Part shown: one piece after another, positions 25,966 to 34,549 of the stretch
Numbering within the stretch: position 1 is the first letter of the stretch
How the letters are laid out: the number at the start of each line of letters is the position of its first letter
NCBI GenBank assembly: GCA_029785615.1
Contig: JAFLZH010000001.1
Span: 2,629-66,628, forward strand
Length of the DNA stretch: 64,000 nucleotides
Source of the DNA: Nitrososphaerota archaeon
GTDB taxonomy: Archaea; Thermoproteota; Nitrososphaeria; Nitrososphaerales; Gagatemarchaeaceae
Direction of reading: 5' to 3'
Made by a program: the position numbers and the translations under genes
The notes under the pieces: model-generated
Database searches by the model: none
What the model was told of the DNA's origin: nothing
What the model saw: only the letters and a program-made list of their open reading frames with translations

Positions 25966-26040
25966 ACAGGGAGCCGCTCCATGTTTCGACATAAGCTTTA
26001 CCGCCTTGCCAGCGAGAGGCGGGAATAGGAAGGTTTTACC

Positions 26041-27432
26041 ATGTCCAGCGTCCCTCTGCGGCCGTTGGCCGCATCCCAGCCGCGGCTATTTGGAACCAAC
26101 GGGGTCAGGTTCGTGCCTGGCGTATCTCACGACCTCGATTTCGCCATCAGCCTAGCGGAAGCCATCGGGACCTACTTCGGGACTGGCGAAGTGCTGCTTG
26201 GCAGGGATGGCCGCCTCTCCGGGCCGGCCTTGGCGAACGCGGCCGCGTCCGGCCTGCTCAGCTCGGGGCGGGACGTTGCCGAGGCGGGGCTCGTGCCCAC
26301 CCCCGCGCTCCAGTATGCGGTGAAGGCCCTGGGGTACAGGGGCGGCGTGATGGTCACAGCCTCCCACAACCCGCCTCAGTACAACGGCCTGAAGGTGTCC
26401 GGGCCCGACGGCGTCGAGGTCCCGAGGCTCGACGAGCAGCGGATAGAGAAGATCTACTTCGAAAAGTCCCAGACGAAGGCCGATTGGAAGACCATCGGCG
26501 TGGCGAGACAGGAGGCGTCGGTGGTGAGGACCTACCAGAAGGGGGTCCTCTCCAGGGTTGACGCCAAGGCGATCGCGGCCAGGAAGTTCACGGTGGTCAT
26601 GGACCTGGGCAACGGGGCGCAGTCGGTCGCCGCCCCCTACATCGTCGAATCCCTCGGGTGCAAGGTGATCACCCTGAACTCGACGGTCGACGGGAACTTC
26701 CCGGGGAGGGGGCCCGAGCCCACCCCCGACACCCTGAAGGACCTCTCGGCGGCCGTGAAGGCGGTGGGGGCAGACCTGGGGGTCGCCTACGACGGGGACG
26801 GTGACAGGTCCATCTTCTGCGACGAAGACGGAAGGATCCTATGGGGGGACCAGAGCGGCTGCCTGGTGGCCGACTTCGTCCTCGACAGGCACCAGGGCGG
26901 GACCCTCGTAACTTCGGTCGCCTCCAGCCAAGCGGTGGAGGCTGTGGCAAAGAAGCATGGGGCGAAGGTTCTGCGCACAAAGGTCGGGGCCGTGGAGATC
27001 GCTCGGACGATCATCGAACGGAACGCCGTCTTCGGCTTCGAGGAGAACGGCGGGTGCCTCTATCAGCCCCACATCGCGGTCCGCGACGGCGGGATGACCA
27101 CGGCGCTGATGCTCGAATGCCTCGCTAGGAAGGGCATGTCGCTGTCCAAGGTGCTGTCGTTCGTCGTCCCGAAGTACTTCCAGGCAAAGACCAAGGTCGA
27201 GGTCGGCCCCAAGAGGGTGGATGCTGTGATGAGGGCCGTCGAGAAGCAGGCGGAGGGGGAGGTAGAGAAGGTAGACGGCCTCAAGGCATGGACCGACGCC
27301 CACTCCTGGGTCCTGGTCAGGCCCAGCGGGACGGAACCGATCGTGAGAATCTTCGCTGAGTCGGACTCCCAGGAGGGGGCAGACCAGCTGGTCAAGAGGT
27401 TCGCGAAGGTAGCAAAGTCAGCTTCTGTGTAG
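26041..27432 (+). CDS. Phosphohexomutase (phosphoglucosamine/phosphomannomutase type), copy 1
   Basis: Interconverts 1- and 6-phosphates of hexoses; in this family GlcN-6-P to GlcN-1-P for UDP-GlcNAc, or the mannose forms. The catalytic phosphoserine loop is TASHNPPQYNGLKVS (about residue 105), the metal loop is AYDGDGDRSIF, the sugar-binding loop is FGFEENGG and the phosphate loop is RPSGTEPIVRIF. ATG at 26041 gives 463 residues with a short lead of 15. A second family member lies at 28.4 kb. Convergent with thiL, overlapping its stop by 15 nt. Confidence 0.92.
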   Translation: MSSVPLRPLAASQPRLFGTNGVRFVPGVSHDLDFAISLAEAIGTYFGTGEVLLGRDGRLSGPALANAAASGLLSSGRDVAEAGLVPTPALQYAVKALGYRGGVMVTASHNPPQYNGLKVSGPDGVEVPRLDEQRIEKIYFEKSQTKADWKTIGVARQEASVVRTYQKGVLSRVDAKAIAARKFTVVMDLGNGAQSVAAPYIVESLGCKVITLNSTVDGNFPGRGPEPTPDTLKDLSAAVKAVGADLGVAYDGDGDRSIFCDEDGRILWGDQSGCLVADFVLDRHQGGTLVTSVASSQAVEAVAKKHGAKVLRTKVGAVEIARTIIERNAVFGFEENGGCLYQPHIAVRDGGMTTALMLECLARKGMSLSKVLSFVVPKYFQAKTKVEVGPKRVDAVMRAVEKQAEGEVEKVDGLKAWTDAHSWVLVRPSGTEPIVRIFAESDSQEGADQLVKRFAKVAKSASV

Positions 27433-28383
27433 GTGCGTCCAGCCTCCGTCTCTGATTGCTCTTACGCCCCCGCCCTCCCTCCTCACCACCTCCCCCTTCC
27501 GGGCCGTCGCCTTCCCCACGGCGATCAGCCTTCCCCCGGCCTTCTTGGCTGCCCTCCTTGCCGCCTGGAGCTCCGACGGCTTCACCGTCCCCACTATGAC
27601 GTACTCTTCCCCGCCTTCGAGTACCATCTTGGCCCCGTCAAACCCGTTCGCGGCCGCGAACTCCATCACCCCTCCGGCTGCGGGGAGCTCCTCGACCACG
27701 AAGCCCACGCCGCTCGCCTTGGCCAGGGTGTGGAGGCTCCGGGCGAGCCCGTCGCTCGAATCCATGGACGCGGTCAGGTAGGGCGCCAGGGCGGCTCCAA
27801 CTTCAAGGTCAGGATCAGGTTCGAGCACGCTCTTCCTCGCCCTCTGAGCGAAGCGCGCCTGCGACCTGGCGCCTGCCATCAGGATCTTCAGCCCCGCAGG
27901 GGGGAGGCCGAACGGGCCCGTGACCACGGCCACGTCCCCGGGCGAGGCCCCCGCCCTGTCTACCACCTTCCGCGCGAAACCGACCATGGCGCAGCCGACG
28001 ACAAGCTCCTCGGCCTCGTTTGTATCCCCTCCGACCAGGTGGACCCCCCACCTTTCTTCGGCGTCCCTCAGGCCCTGGGCGAGCCCATCCACGTCCCCCC
28101 GGCCAATCCCGCTCCTGAGGCCGAGGGACACCATGAACGCCTCCGGCCTCACGCCCTTGGCGGCGAAGTCGCTGACGCACATTGCGACGGCCTTCCTCGC
28201 CGCCTGTCTGTATGTCATCCCAGGGGGGACGTCGGTATGCTCCACCAGCATGTCTGTCTTCAGCACCACTCGGCCAGGCCGAGATGGGACCATCGCGACG
28301 TCGTCCCCTATGACGCTGTATCCCCTCGGGGGCTTGCCAGCGGCCTTCGCCATCGCCGCTATGACCCCCAGCTCGTCTGGCAT
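27418..28383 (-). CDS. thiL: Thiamine-monophosphate kinase
   Basis: Phosphorylates thiamine monophosphate to thiamine pyrophosphate, the cofactor form. 321 residues; the family's N-terminal metal and phosphate pattern is seen in GYSVIGDDVAMV and VLKTDMLVEHTDVPP, the ATP-binding region in AVAMCVSDFAAKGVRPEAF, and GGDTNEAEELVV, with a later SMDSSDGLARSLHTLAKASGVGF. ATG at 28383 directly follows the stop of the second phosphohexomutase (28385), so the two are cotranscribed. Confidence 0.93.
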   Translation of the reverse strand: MPDELGVIAAMAKAAGKPPRGYSVIGDDVAMVPSRPGRVVLKTDMLVEHTDVPPGMTYRQAARKAVAMCVSDFAAKGVRPEAFMVSLGLRSGIGRGDVDGLAQGLRDAEERWGVHLVGGDTNEAEELVVGCAMVGFARKVVDRAGASPGDVAVVTGPFGLPPAGLKILMAGARSQARFAQRARKSVLEPDPDLEVGAALAPYLTASMDSSDGLARSLHTLAKASGVGFVVEELPAAGGVMEFAAANGFDGAKMVLEGGEEYVIVGTVKPSELQAARRAAKKAGGRLIAVGKATARKGEVVRREGGGVRAIRDGGWTHLHRS

Positions 28384-28384
28384 A

Positions 28385-29686
28385 CTACGCGCTCAGCCTC
28401 TTCAGCTTCCTGGCGAACTCCTTCGCAATCCTCTCCGCCCTGGCAGCCGACGGCGCTTCAGCGGAGACCCTGACTACATCCTCGGTCCCCGACGGGCGCA
28501 TCAGGACCCAGGCCCGCTGGGGGAGGACTATCTTCAGGCCGTCCGTAAGCTCAGAGAGCTCGTACTCCCGCGCCAGGACCCTGAGCGCCTTCTCCGCCTT
28601 CCGCTTCGGTAGCCGGAGCGCGACCCTCTCTTGGTGGTAAGCCGGGACCGACGCATACATGGCGTCGCCTTCCTCCCTCAGGGCCCTGATGATCGTCAGC
28701 GCCGCCAGCAACGAGTCCCTGCAATAGTTGAAGTCCCCGTCTATCAGCCCCCCGCTGCTCCCTTCTCCTCCGAAGCGGGCGCCCTTCTCCTTCATCGCCC
28801 GCACCACGTTGGCTTCCCCAACCTTGGACCTGAACACGCCGCAGCCCAACTCCCTGGCAACTTCGTCCACCGCCTGGGTGGTGTCCACCGAGACGACGAC
28901 CTTCTTCTCGCCCGTCTCCCGGACCAGACGCCGGAGAGCGAGGGTGAGCATGTAGTCTCCGGACCTCTTCCTCCCGGCGGAGTCCACTATCACGAGCCTG
29001 TCCCCGTCGCAGTCGAAGCCCAGGCCTATGGCGCACCCCTTCTCCTTCACAGTCCGGCGCAGGAGCCCGAGGCCGTCGGCGACGGGGTCAACGATGCGAG
29101 TGAAGACCGAGTAGCAGTCGTTCATCGAGGCGACCTCGCAACCCAGGCGTCGCAGGAGGGGGACGGCGTGCGATATGGCTGCCCCCCCTCCGAGGTCGAC
29201 CGCCACCTTGACGCCTTCACAGGAGCCCTCCCCGTACCTCTCGGCCAGGCTGTCGACGTAGCCCGGTCTCCCCGCCTCCCTCAGCCAGCCATGAGGGGGC
29301 AGCTTTCCCGGGGCCGACCTCCTGCCGACCACCTTGTCGAAGGTCTCTTTCCCGATCCCGGCTCCCCCCACGATGAACTTCAGGCCGTTGAACTCGGGTT
29401 CGTTGTGCGACGCGGTGACCATCACGGCTGGGGCGTTCTTCACCCGGCTCTCTCTGAACAGGGCGGGAGTGGAGATGATACCATAGTCGAGCACGGTCCC
29501 CCCAAGGGACATGATGCCCGCGGCCACGGCCCTACACATCGCCGGCCCGGTCTTCCTCGTGTCCCTGGCGAGGAGGAACTCGCTCCCGCCGGCGGCCTCG
29601 GCGAAGTTGGCAGCGAACCTCGCGACGTCCGGCAGTGCGATGTCCTGGTTGAGAATACCTCTGATGCCGCTCAGAGAGGCGATCAA
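28385..29686 (-). CDS. Phosphohexomutase, copy 2
   Basis: 433-residue alpha-D-phosphohexomutase. Catalytic serine loop TASHNEPEFNGLKF (about residue 92), metal loop GFDCDGDRLVIVDS, sugar loop GGEGSSGGLIDGDFNYCRD and phosphate loop MRPSGTEDVVRVS are all intact. It differs from copy 1 in each loop: in particular the sugar loop reads GEGSSGG, the pattern often seen in phosphoglucosamine mutases, so this copy is the better GlmM candidate. Cotranscribed with thiL. Confidence 0.9.
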   Translation of the reverse strand: MIASLSGIRGILNQDIALPDVARFAANFAEAAGGSEFLLARDTRKTGPAMCRAVAAGIMSLGGTVLDYGIISTPALFRESRVKNAPAVMVTASHNEPEFNGLKFIVGGAGIGKETFDKVVGRRSAPGKLPPHGWLREAGRPGYVDSLAERYGEGSCEGVKVAVDLGGGAAISHAVPLLRRLGCEVASMNDCYSVFTRIVDPVADGLGLLRRTVKEKGCAIGLGFDCDGDRLVIVDSAGRKRSGDYMLTLALRRLVRETGEKKVVVSVDTTQAVDEVARELGCGVFRSKVGEANVVRAMKEKGARFGGEGSSGGLIDGDFNYCRDSLLAALTIIRALREEGDAMYASVPAYHQERVALRLPKRKAEKALRVLAREYELSELTDGLKIVLPQRAWVLMRPSGTEDVVRVSAEAPSAARAERIAKEFARKLKRLSA

Positions 29687-29810
29687 TCCAGTCCCCGCTC
29701 ATCTGTCGTCAGCCGCACAACGTAAGCATATCCCCAGGGGGGGCCTGCTAGCCGTCGTGTGAACCAATCTTCACCGTGACAATACGACTTTTTGAGTTCG
29801 GAACTTTTGA

Positions 29811-30335
29811 TTGCTCGGTCGCCTTTCACATCTCAGCGTGAGATTGAGGGCATTCAGAGTACGAAGGAGCGCGGGGGTGGGGGAGTACAAGCTCTCGGAG
29901 GTCTTCTCGGGCCTCGAGACTTCCCCTGCCCTTTCAAAGGTCTTCGGTTCCAAGGCTCAGATGACCAAGATCCTGAGGCACCTGAAGATGAGGGTGGAGC
30001 GGGGAGACTCGGGGCTCTGGCTGGACAGGGACACCGGGACCATATGTATAGGCTCCAAGCACCTCGTCTCAGCAAAGACCGACTTCCTCTATCTCGACGT
30101 CATCCATGTGCTCGTGCACGTCAGGCAGTTCCTCGAAGGGAAGGAACTATACGACCAGGCCTTCGAGTATGTGGAGAGGCCCACCGAGCTGGAAGCATAC
30201 AGGACGACGGTCGCAGAGGCGAGGCGTGTTGGGATGGAGGAAGACGAGCTCTTGCGGTATCTGAGGATGGACGCCGCGGACGACTCCGAGCTGGGGAAAC
30301 TCATGGAGAAGATCGGCGTCAGAGTCCGTCGCTGA
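29811..30335 (+). CDS. Zincin-like conserved protein with altered HExxH
   Basis: 174 residues from the TTG at 29811 or 152 from the GTG at 29877. The central segment DVIHVLVHVRQFLEGKELYD followed by YVERPTELEAYR has the layout of metallopeptidase-like proteins, in which HELVHxRQ and a downstream Glu bind zinc. Here the catalytic Glu of HExxH is Val (HVLVH), while the downstream ELEAY is kept. Zinc binding may persist but peptidase activity seems unlikely. The N-terminal half (LSEVFSGLETSPALSKVFGS) has no known domain. No clear operon; convergent with fumC. Confidence 0.6.
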   Translation: MLGRLSHLSVRLRAFRVRRSAGVGEYKLSEVFSGLETSPALSKVFGSKAQMTKILRHLKMRVERGDSGLWLDRDTGTICIGSKHLVSAKTDFLYLDVIHVLVHVRQFLEGKELYDQAFEYVERPTELEAYRTTVAEARRVGMEEDELLRYLRMDAADDSELGKLMEKIGVRVRR

Positions 30336-30362
30336 TGACTCTCGTTTTCAGCTGAAAACCCG

Positions 30363-31688
30363 CTAGATCTCCTTCGCCGGAATACCTGGTTTCACCAGTT
30401 TCTTCATGTCGAGGACCGAGTCTATCTCCTTGGCGCTGAATCCGAGCTGCTTGAGCGCGGTCCTGATCGGCGTCCCCTTCGCGACCTCCTTCCCGAGCGC
30501 CGACGCCTTGTCGTAGCCTATCTTCGGGGAGACAAGCGTGACGAGCGCCTGGCTCGTCTCAGCATACCCCTGCGCCCTGGACTTGACGGGCACCACGTGG
30601 TCGATCACGAGGGACGCGACCTTACGCAGTGCCTCAGAGAGCAGCTTCGCCTGGAGCACTAGGTTGTAGCCCATGAGGGGGACTCCCATGGCGAGCTCGA
30701 ACTCCCCGAGGGACGCTGCGAAGGCGTTGGCGCCATCCAGTCCCACGACCTCCGCCGAAGCCAGCAGCGCGCTCTCCACCGTGACAGGGTTGGTCTTTCC
30801 GGGCATGATGCTGCTCCCCGCGACCTCTTCCTGGGTCGGGATGTCTATCTCCCCAAGGCCGGTCAATGGCCCGGAGAACATCAGCCTGAGGTCCTGACAG
30901 AGCCTGTAGAGGCCGATGCTCACCGTCCTCATTGTCCCGCTGAGCGACGACATGTCGGTCAGCAGGCGGGTCGGCCTGAACTTGTTCCTCGCGCTCTTGA
31001 ACGGGAGCCCTGAAAGTCTGGCTATCTCAGCGGCCACCATCCCGCCGAATTTGGGGTCTGTGTTGATCCCAGTGCCTACCGCGGTCCCGCCGATGGGGAG
31101 CTCCATGAGGTATCGCATCGACTCGGAGACAAGCCGGGCATCCCTGGAGAACTCGTCGGCGTAGGCGCCGAACTCCTGCCCCATGGTGACCGGGAGAGCG
31201 TCTCGGAGGTGGGTCCTCCCTGCCTTGTACACCCCCGACGTCCTCCTGGACAGCGTCTCCAGGCTCTTGGTCATCCCCCTGAGCGCAGGGACGAGTTCGT
31301 TGTTCGCGGCCACCGCCGCGGCGATCCTCACTGCTGTCGGCCCGACGTCGTTGGACGACTGGCCCATGTTGACATGGTCGTTAGGATGGACCTTCCTCCC
31401 GAGCTCCGCCGCCGCCAGCTCGGCAAGGACCTCATTGGCGTTCATGTTCAGCCCAGTCCCAGAGCCCGTCTGAAACACGTCCACCGTGATTTCCTCGTCG
31501 TGTTTCCCTTCCATCAGGTCCTTGGCCTTCGACTGGATGGCCTTCCCGATGTCAGCGCTCAGGAGCCCCAACTCTATGTTTGACTTCGCCGCGGAGAGCT
31601 TGACCGCGCCCACCGCCCAGATGACCTCCCTCGGGAACCTCGTCCCAGTGTTGAGAAAGACCTTCTTCGAGCCCTCGACGTACTTCAA
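30363..31688 (-). CDS. fumC: Fumarate hydratase class II
   Basis: Iron-independent hydration of fumarate to malate. 441 residues with NMNANEVLAELAAAELG, the superfamily signature GSSIMPGKTNPV and the catalytic-region GRTHLRDALPVTMGQEF. ATG at 31688 is a little short at the N-terminus compared with bacterial FumC (about 460), lacking part of the first strand (LSAAKSNIELG is preceded by EVIWAVGAVK). It could use fumarate released by ArgH. Unusual in that many archaea have the iron-sulfur class I form. Confidence 0.94.
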   Translation of the reverse strand: MKYVEGSKKVFLNTGTRFPREVIWAVGAVKLSAAKSNIELGLLSADIGKAIQSKAKDLMEGKHDEEITVDVFQTGSGTGLNMNANEVLAELAAAELGRKVHPNDHVNMGQSSNDVGPTAVRIAAAVAANNELVPALRGMTKSLETLSRRTSGVYKAGRTHLRDALPVTMGQEFGAYADEFSRDARLVSESMRYLMELPIGGTAVGTGINTDPKFGGMVAAEIARLSGLPFKSARNKFRPTRLLTDMSSLSGTMRTVSIGLYRLCQDLRLMFSGPLTGLGEIDIPTQEEVAGSSIMPGKTNPVTVESALLASAEVVGLDGANAFAASLGEFELAMGVPLMGYNLVLQAKLLSEALRKVASLVIDHVVPVKSRAQGYAETSQALVTLVSPKIGYDKASALGKEVAKGTPIRTALKQLGFSAKEIDSVLDMKKLVKPGIPAKEI

Positions 31689-31732
31689 TGCGGGCTTACG
31701 AGGAGCCTTCCGCTCTTAAGCTCTTGGCCTAA

Positions 31733-32092
31733 TCAGTGTCCGCCGCAGCCGCAGGAGTCCACATGGACGTTCGGGTTCTCGATCTTGAACCCTGCCCTCT
31801 GGAGCCCGTCGATGAAGTCGATCTTGGATCCCCTGAGCAGTTCCGCGTCCCCCTTGGCGGCCATGACCTTGAGCCCTTCGACCTCTTCGACAACGTCGGT
31901 CGTCCCGGCCTGCTTCTCCAAGCTCAGGGCGTATCTGTATCCGCCGCTGCAGGCGCACCCGCCCCCCTGATAGACTTCGATCTTCAGATAGGCGTCGGTG
32001 GCCTTCTCCTTCTCCAGCACTTCGCCAAGCTTCTGTCTGGCGGTGGGTGTCATGACTACGAGCGGTTGCATCTGCTGCATGTTAACGGACAT
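31733..32092 (-). CDS. A-type iron-sulfur assembly protein (IscA/ErpA/SufA family)
   Basis: Carrier or scaffold that passes Fe-S clusters to apo-proteins. 119 residues with the conserved cysteine region EVYQGGGCACSGGYRYAL (two Cys, where the family has one) and the C-terminal pair DSCGCGGH that holds the cluster. The start ATG 32092 adds an N-terminal MSVNMQQMQPL not typical of the family. Located downstream of nothing obvious; divergent small membrane genes follow. Confidence 0.9.
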   Translation of the reverse strand: MSVNMQQMQPLVVMTPTARQKLGEVLEKEKATDAYLKIEVYQGGGCACSGGYRYALSLEKQAGTTDVVEEVEGLKVMAAKGDAELLRGSKIDFIDGLQRAGFKIENPNVHVDSCGCGGH

Positions 32093-32128
32093 TCGATGGC
32101 GGGTTTCTATTTAACACTTTTCTCGCGG

Positions 32129-32377
32129 TCAACCGCTCCTTCCCCTCTGAAGGCGATATACCAAGAGCAGCGTCAGCCCCACCGTCACCGCTCCGACCAG
32201 CAAAGAAGCCAGCGCCAGCGGCCATCCGGCGCTACCAGACCCGAACACGACCGGGAAGGGTCCGATGAACACAACCCCTCCCACGGACCCGCCCCCCTGC
32301 GCCAGGGAGCTGACGAACACCAGGCCGAACCCCGCGACTACCATCAGCAGGCCCACTGCGAGCAGTTTCTCTCTCAC
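32129..32377 (-). CDS. TIGR00304-like small membrane protein, copy 1
   Basis: 82 residues with two membrane spans (LLAVGLLMVVAGFGLVFVSSLA and ALASLLVGAVTVGLTLLLVY) around GGVVFIGPFPVVFGS, the family's characteristic loop. Function is unknown. The GTG at 32377 overlaps the stop of the upstream paralog by 4 nt, so the pair is a coupled tandem duplication. Confidence 0.75.
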   Translation of the reverse strand: MREKLLAVGLLMVVAGFGLVFVSSLAQGGGSVGGVVFIGPFPVVFGSGSAGWPLALASLLVGAVTVGLTLLLVYRLQRGRSG

Positions 32378-32604
32378 CGCAGTATCCCCAGGATATAGAC
32401 AAGCATCAGGGCCGCCGCCAGGGCGATTGCCACGCTGGCCCACTTCGCGTCAGACCCAAAGACGATGGGCACCGGCCCTATCATGACAACCCCTCCTCCC
32501 CTTACCTCCTGTCTCCCTCCCTCGTCCCCCAAGAGGGCCGAAGCGAAGATCGCCGCGAGCCCCATTGCAATGAGCAAGAGCCCCACCGCGGCAAGGTCTG
32601 TCAC
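32374..32604 (-). CDS. TIGR00304-like small membrane protein, copy 2
   Basis: 76 residues, two membrane spans (AAVGLLLIAMGLAAIFASALL and SVAIALAAALMLVYILGIL) with the loop GGVVMIGPVPIVFGS between them. Clearly paralogous to the downstream copy. A role in membrane organisation can only be guessed. ATG at 32604; divergent from the zinc-ribbon gene at 32639. Confidence 0.75.
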   Translation of the reverse strand: MTDLAAVGLLLIAMGLAAIFASALLGDEGGRQEVRGGGVVMIGPVPIVFGSDAKWASVAIALAAALMLVYILGILR

Positions 32605-32638
32605 GATGGCTCTTTTGCGCCCCCGCCGCTAAAGGTTT

Positions 32639-32836
32639 TTGCGGAGGCGCGTCCAGAGAGCAAAGCCCTTGGCTGAGTATCGCTGGTGCGAAAAGTGCGG
32701 GACTAGGACTGAGCACGAAGCCGTCGTCGACACCAGGGACTACAACCCGAGGGGGAGGGGCATCTACAGGTGCAAGAGATGCGGCAGGGCGAAGTCGATG
32801 CGTCACCTCCGGCCCAGCTCTGAGATCGGGTACTGA
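32639..32836 (+). CDS. Small zinc-ribbon protein
   Basis: 65 basic residues with one four-cysteine zinc ribbon, WCEKCGTRTEHEAVV and YRCKRCGRAKSM. The high Arg/Lys content suggests nucleic acid or ribosome binding, but no partner is known. A TTG at 32639 opens the frame, and a TTG at 32669 right before LAEYRWCEKC is the other candidate start. Divergent from the TIGR00304-like pair. Confidence 0.6.
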   Translation: MRRRVQRAKPLAEYRWCEKCGTRTEHEAVVDTRDYNPRGRGIYRCKRCGRAKSMRHLRPSSEIGY

Positions 32837-32881
32837 TCTTCACACGCCACGGCAAGATTCACACGTGTGTGCTAAGACTCA

Positions 32882-32889
32882 GTTATATA
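32882..32889 (+). promoter_or_regulatory. TATA-like box of the APC permease
   Basis: GTTATATACG centred near 32886 is about 28 nt before ATG 32914, supporting a leaderless transcript and that start over the one at 32869. Confidence 0.55.
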
Positions 32890-32913
32890 CGCAGGACTTT
32901 TTATCAAGTTCCA

Positions 32914-34539
32914 ATGGGCGACAGCCAGCCCGACGAGAAGAAGCCGACGGTATTCGTCAGGGAGAGCACCGGCCTGGTGAGGAACGTCTCTTTCCTCGAC
33001 TCCATCGCCCTGAACTTCAGCAACATGTCGGTCGGTCCTTTGCTCACCACCATCGCGGGCTCCTCGGCAGCGACGCTCCTCTTTGTCAACGTGGCCGGCC
33101 TGAACCTGGTGGTCGCCTCAATGATCGCGTTCGGGCTCTCCATCCCTCAGATAGTCGTCTATACCATGATGTCCCGCCGCTACCCGAGGGCCGGAGGGGA
33201 CTACGTCTGGCTCTCAAGGAACTTCGGAGGGTTCGCCGGGAGCACCCTCTCCTTCTGGGGGTATACTATGGAGACCCTGGCCTTCATCGCCCTCGTGGTG
33301 ATACTCCTGGACTACGCGATTGGAGGGGTTGGCGCGGAGATGGGCTTCGCATACGGCTTCCCCACAACGTCTTGGACGACGCTCTTCAATTTCCCAGTCA
33401 CAGCGGGAGGTTCGTTCTGGCAGTTCGCCGTTGGCGCTCTCGCCTTCACTTTGGTCATAGCCCTCAACATCCTGAAGCCCAAGGCGGGCTACAAGTTCGT
33501 CACTGTCTTGGCCGTCTTCGGAGCGGTCACGCTGGTAATCGCCATGGCCGTCCTGCTGGCGGGGGGTCATTCGGCGCTCGTCAACTATGCCAACGGTACC
33601 GGCCCTTATGCCGGCTCCAACAACATCGCCATGAACGGCACGAACTCCTACAACGCGGTCGCTTCGACGTACCAGCCCTCAGGCTCGCCCTTTGACCTAA
33701 ACTTCGGCAACATGCTCTACATAATGCCTGTGCTGTTCGCCTTCGTATATCCGTGGCTCAACGCGGGCCCGGCCGTCGCCTCTGAGATGAAGGGGTCCCG
33801 CGCCCTGAAGTGGAACGTCCCTGCCTCAGCGATAATCACCTTCATCTTCGCGACTTCAACCTTCGCGGTCCTCTATTACGTAGGGGGGCTGCCGTACATC
33901 AACGGCCTCTTCCACGACTACGCCTATCAGTCTACCATAGGCCCTAGCTTCTTCTCCATAGCGATGGGGGTCGCGAACAACCCGTGGGTCGCCTGGGTAA
34001 TCGGGCTCGGATGGGTCGCCCTCCAGTTCGCGGTGATAGCGTACGCGGTGATCATCTTCTCGAGGTACCTGCTCGCCCAGTCCCTGGACAGGTTCCTCCC
34101 GTCCAGGCTCTCATACGTCAGCCCCAGGTTCGGTTCGCCGGTGGTAGCCATGCTGATTGACTGGGTCATCACGATCGCCCTGATAGGGGTCACAGCCTAC
34201 TACTACGGGACCATATTCGGGATATTCGGAGCCATAATCTCCTCGATGATCTACTTCATGTTCGTGGGCCTGGCCGCGATAGTCCACGCCATAAGGAAGG
34301 AGTCGGGCTCGTCCAAGGGCCTCCTCTCTCTGGCAGGGTTCCTCAACATCCTGGTGTTCGGGTACGTAGCATACCTGTTCTTGGCCAACCCTGGCTTCAC
34401 CGGCCTGAACAACGTCACCTACGCCTACTCGATAGGCACCCTGGTGGCCGGCGCCCTGATCTACCTGGCCTCGAGCTGGTACCACAAGAAGAGAGGGATG
34501 GACATCTCCATCAACTACAAGGAACTGCCACCCGAGTAA
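32914..34539 (+). CDS. APC-family amino acid permease
   Basis: 541-residue permease of the amino acid-polyamine-organocation superfamily, with about 12 hydrophobic spans. The first span carries the substrate-site segment NMSVGPLLTTIAGSSA, followed by the conserved RRYPRAGGDYVWLSRNFGG, and a later GPAVASEMKGSR. A long loop between spans (NGTGPYAGSNN...NLNFGN) faces the outside and contains N-glycosylation-type sites. The ATG at 32914 is chosen from the TATA box. Substrate unknown. Next to the frameshifted Rieske gene, which begins 10 nt after its stop. Confidence 0.9.
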   Translation: MGDSQPDEKKPTVFVRESTGLVRNVSFLDSIALNFSNMSVGPLLTTIAGSSAATLLFVNVAGLNLVVASMIAFGLSIPQIVVYTMMSRRYPRAGGDYVWLSRNFGGFAGSTLSFWGYTMETLAFIALVVILLDYAIGGVGAEMGFAYGFPTTSWTTLFNFPVTAGGSFWQFAVGALAFTLVIALNILKPKAGYKFVTVLAVFGAVTLVIAMAVLLAGGHSALVNYANGTGPYAGSNNIAMNGTNSYNAVASTYQPSGSPFDLNFGNMLYIMPVLFAFVYPWLNAGPAVASEMKGSRALKWNVPASAIITFIFATSTFAVLYYVGGLPYINGLFHDYAYQSTIGPSFFSIAMGVANNPWVAWVIGLGWVALQFAVIAYAVIIFSRYLLAQSLDRFLPSRLSYVSPRFGSPVVAMLIDWVITIALIGVTAYYYGTIFGIFGAIISSMIYFMFVGLAAIVHAIRKESGSSKGLLSLAGFLNILVFGYVAYLFLANPGFTGLNNVTYAYSIGTLVAGALIYLASSWYHKKRGMDISINYKELPPE

Positions 34540-34549
34540 GCCGACCGCC

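Noticed and set aside
27433-28612. Overlapping plus-strand ORFs opposite thiL
   Set aside because: Shadows of thiL, whose motifs are on the minus strand.
28631-29725. 364-aa plus-strand ORF opposite phosphohexomutase copy 2
   Set aside because: Shadow of a gene with intact catalytic motifs.
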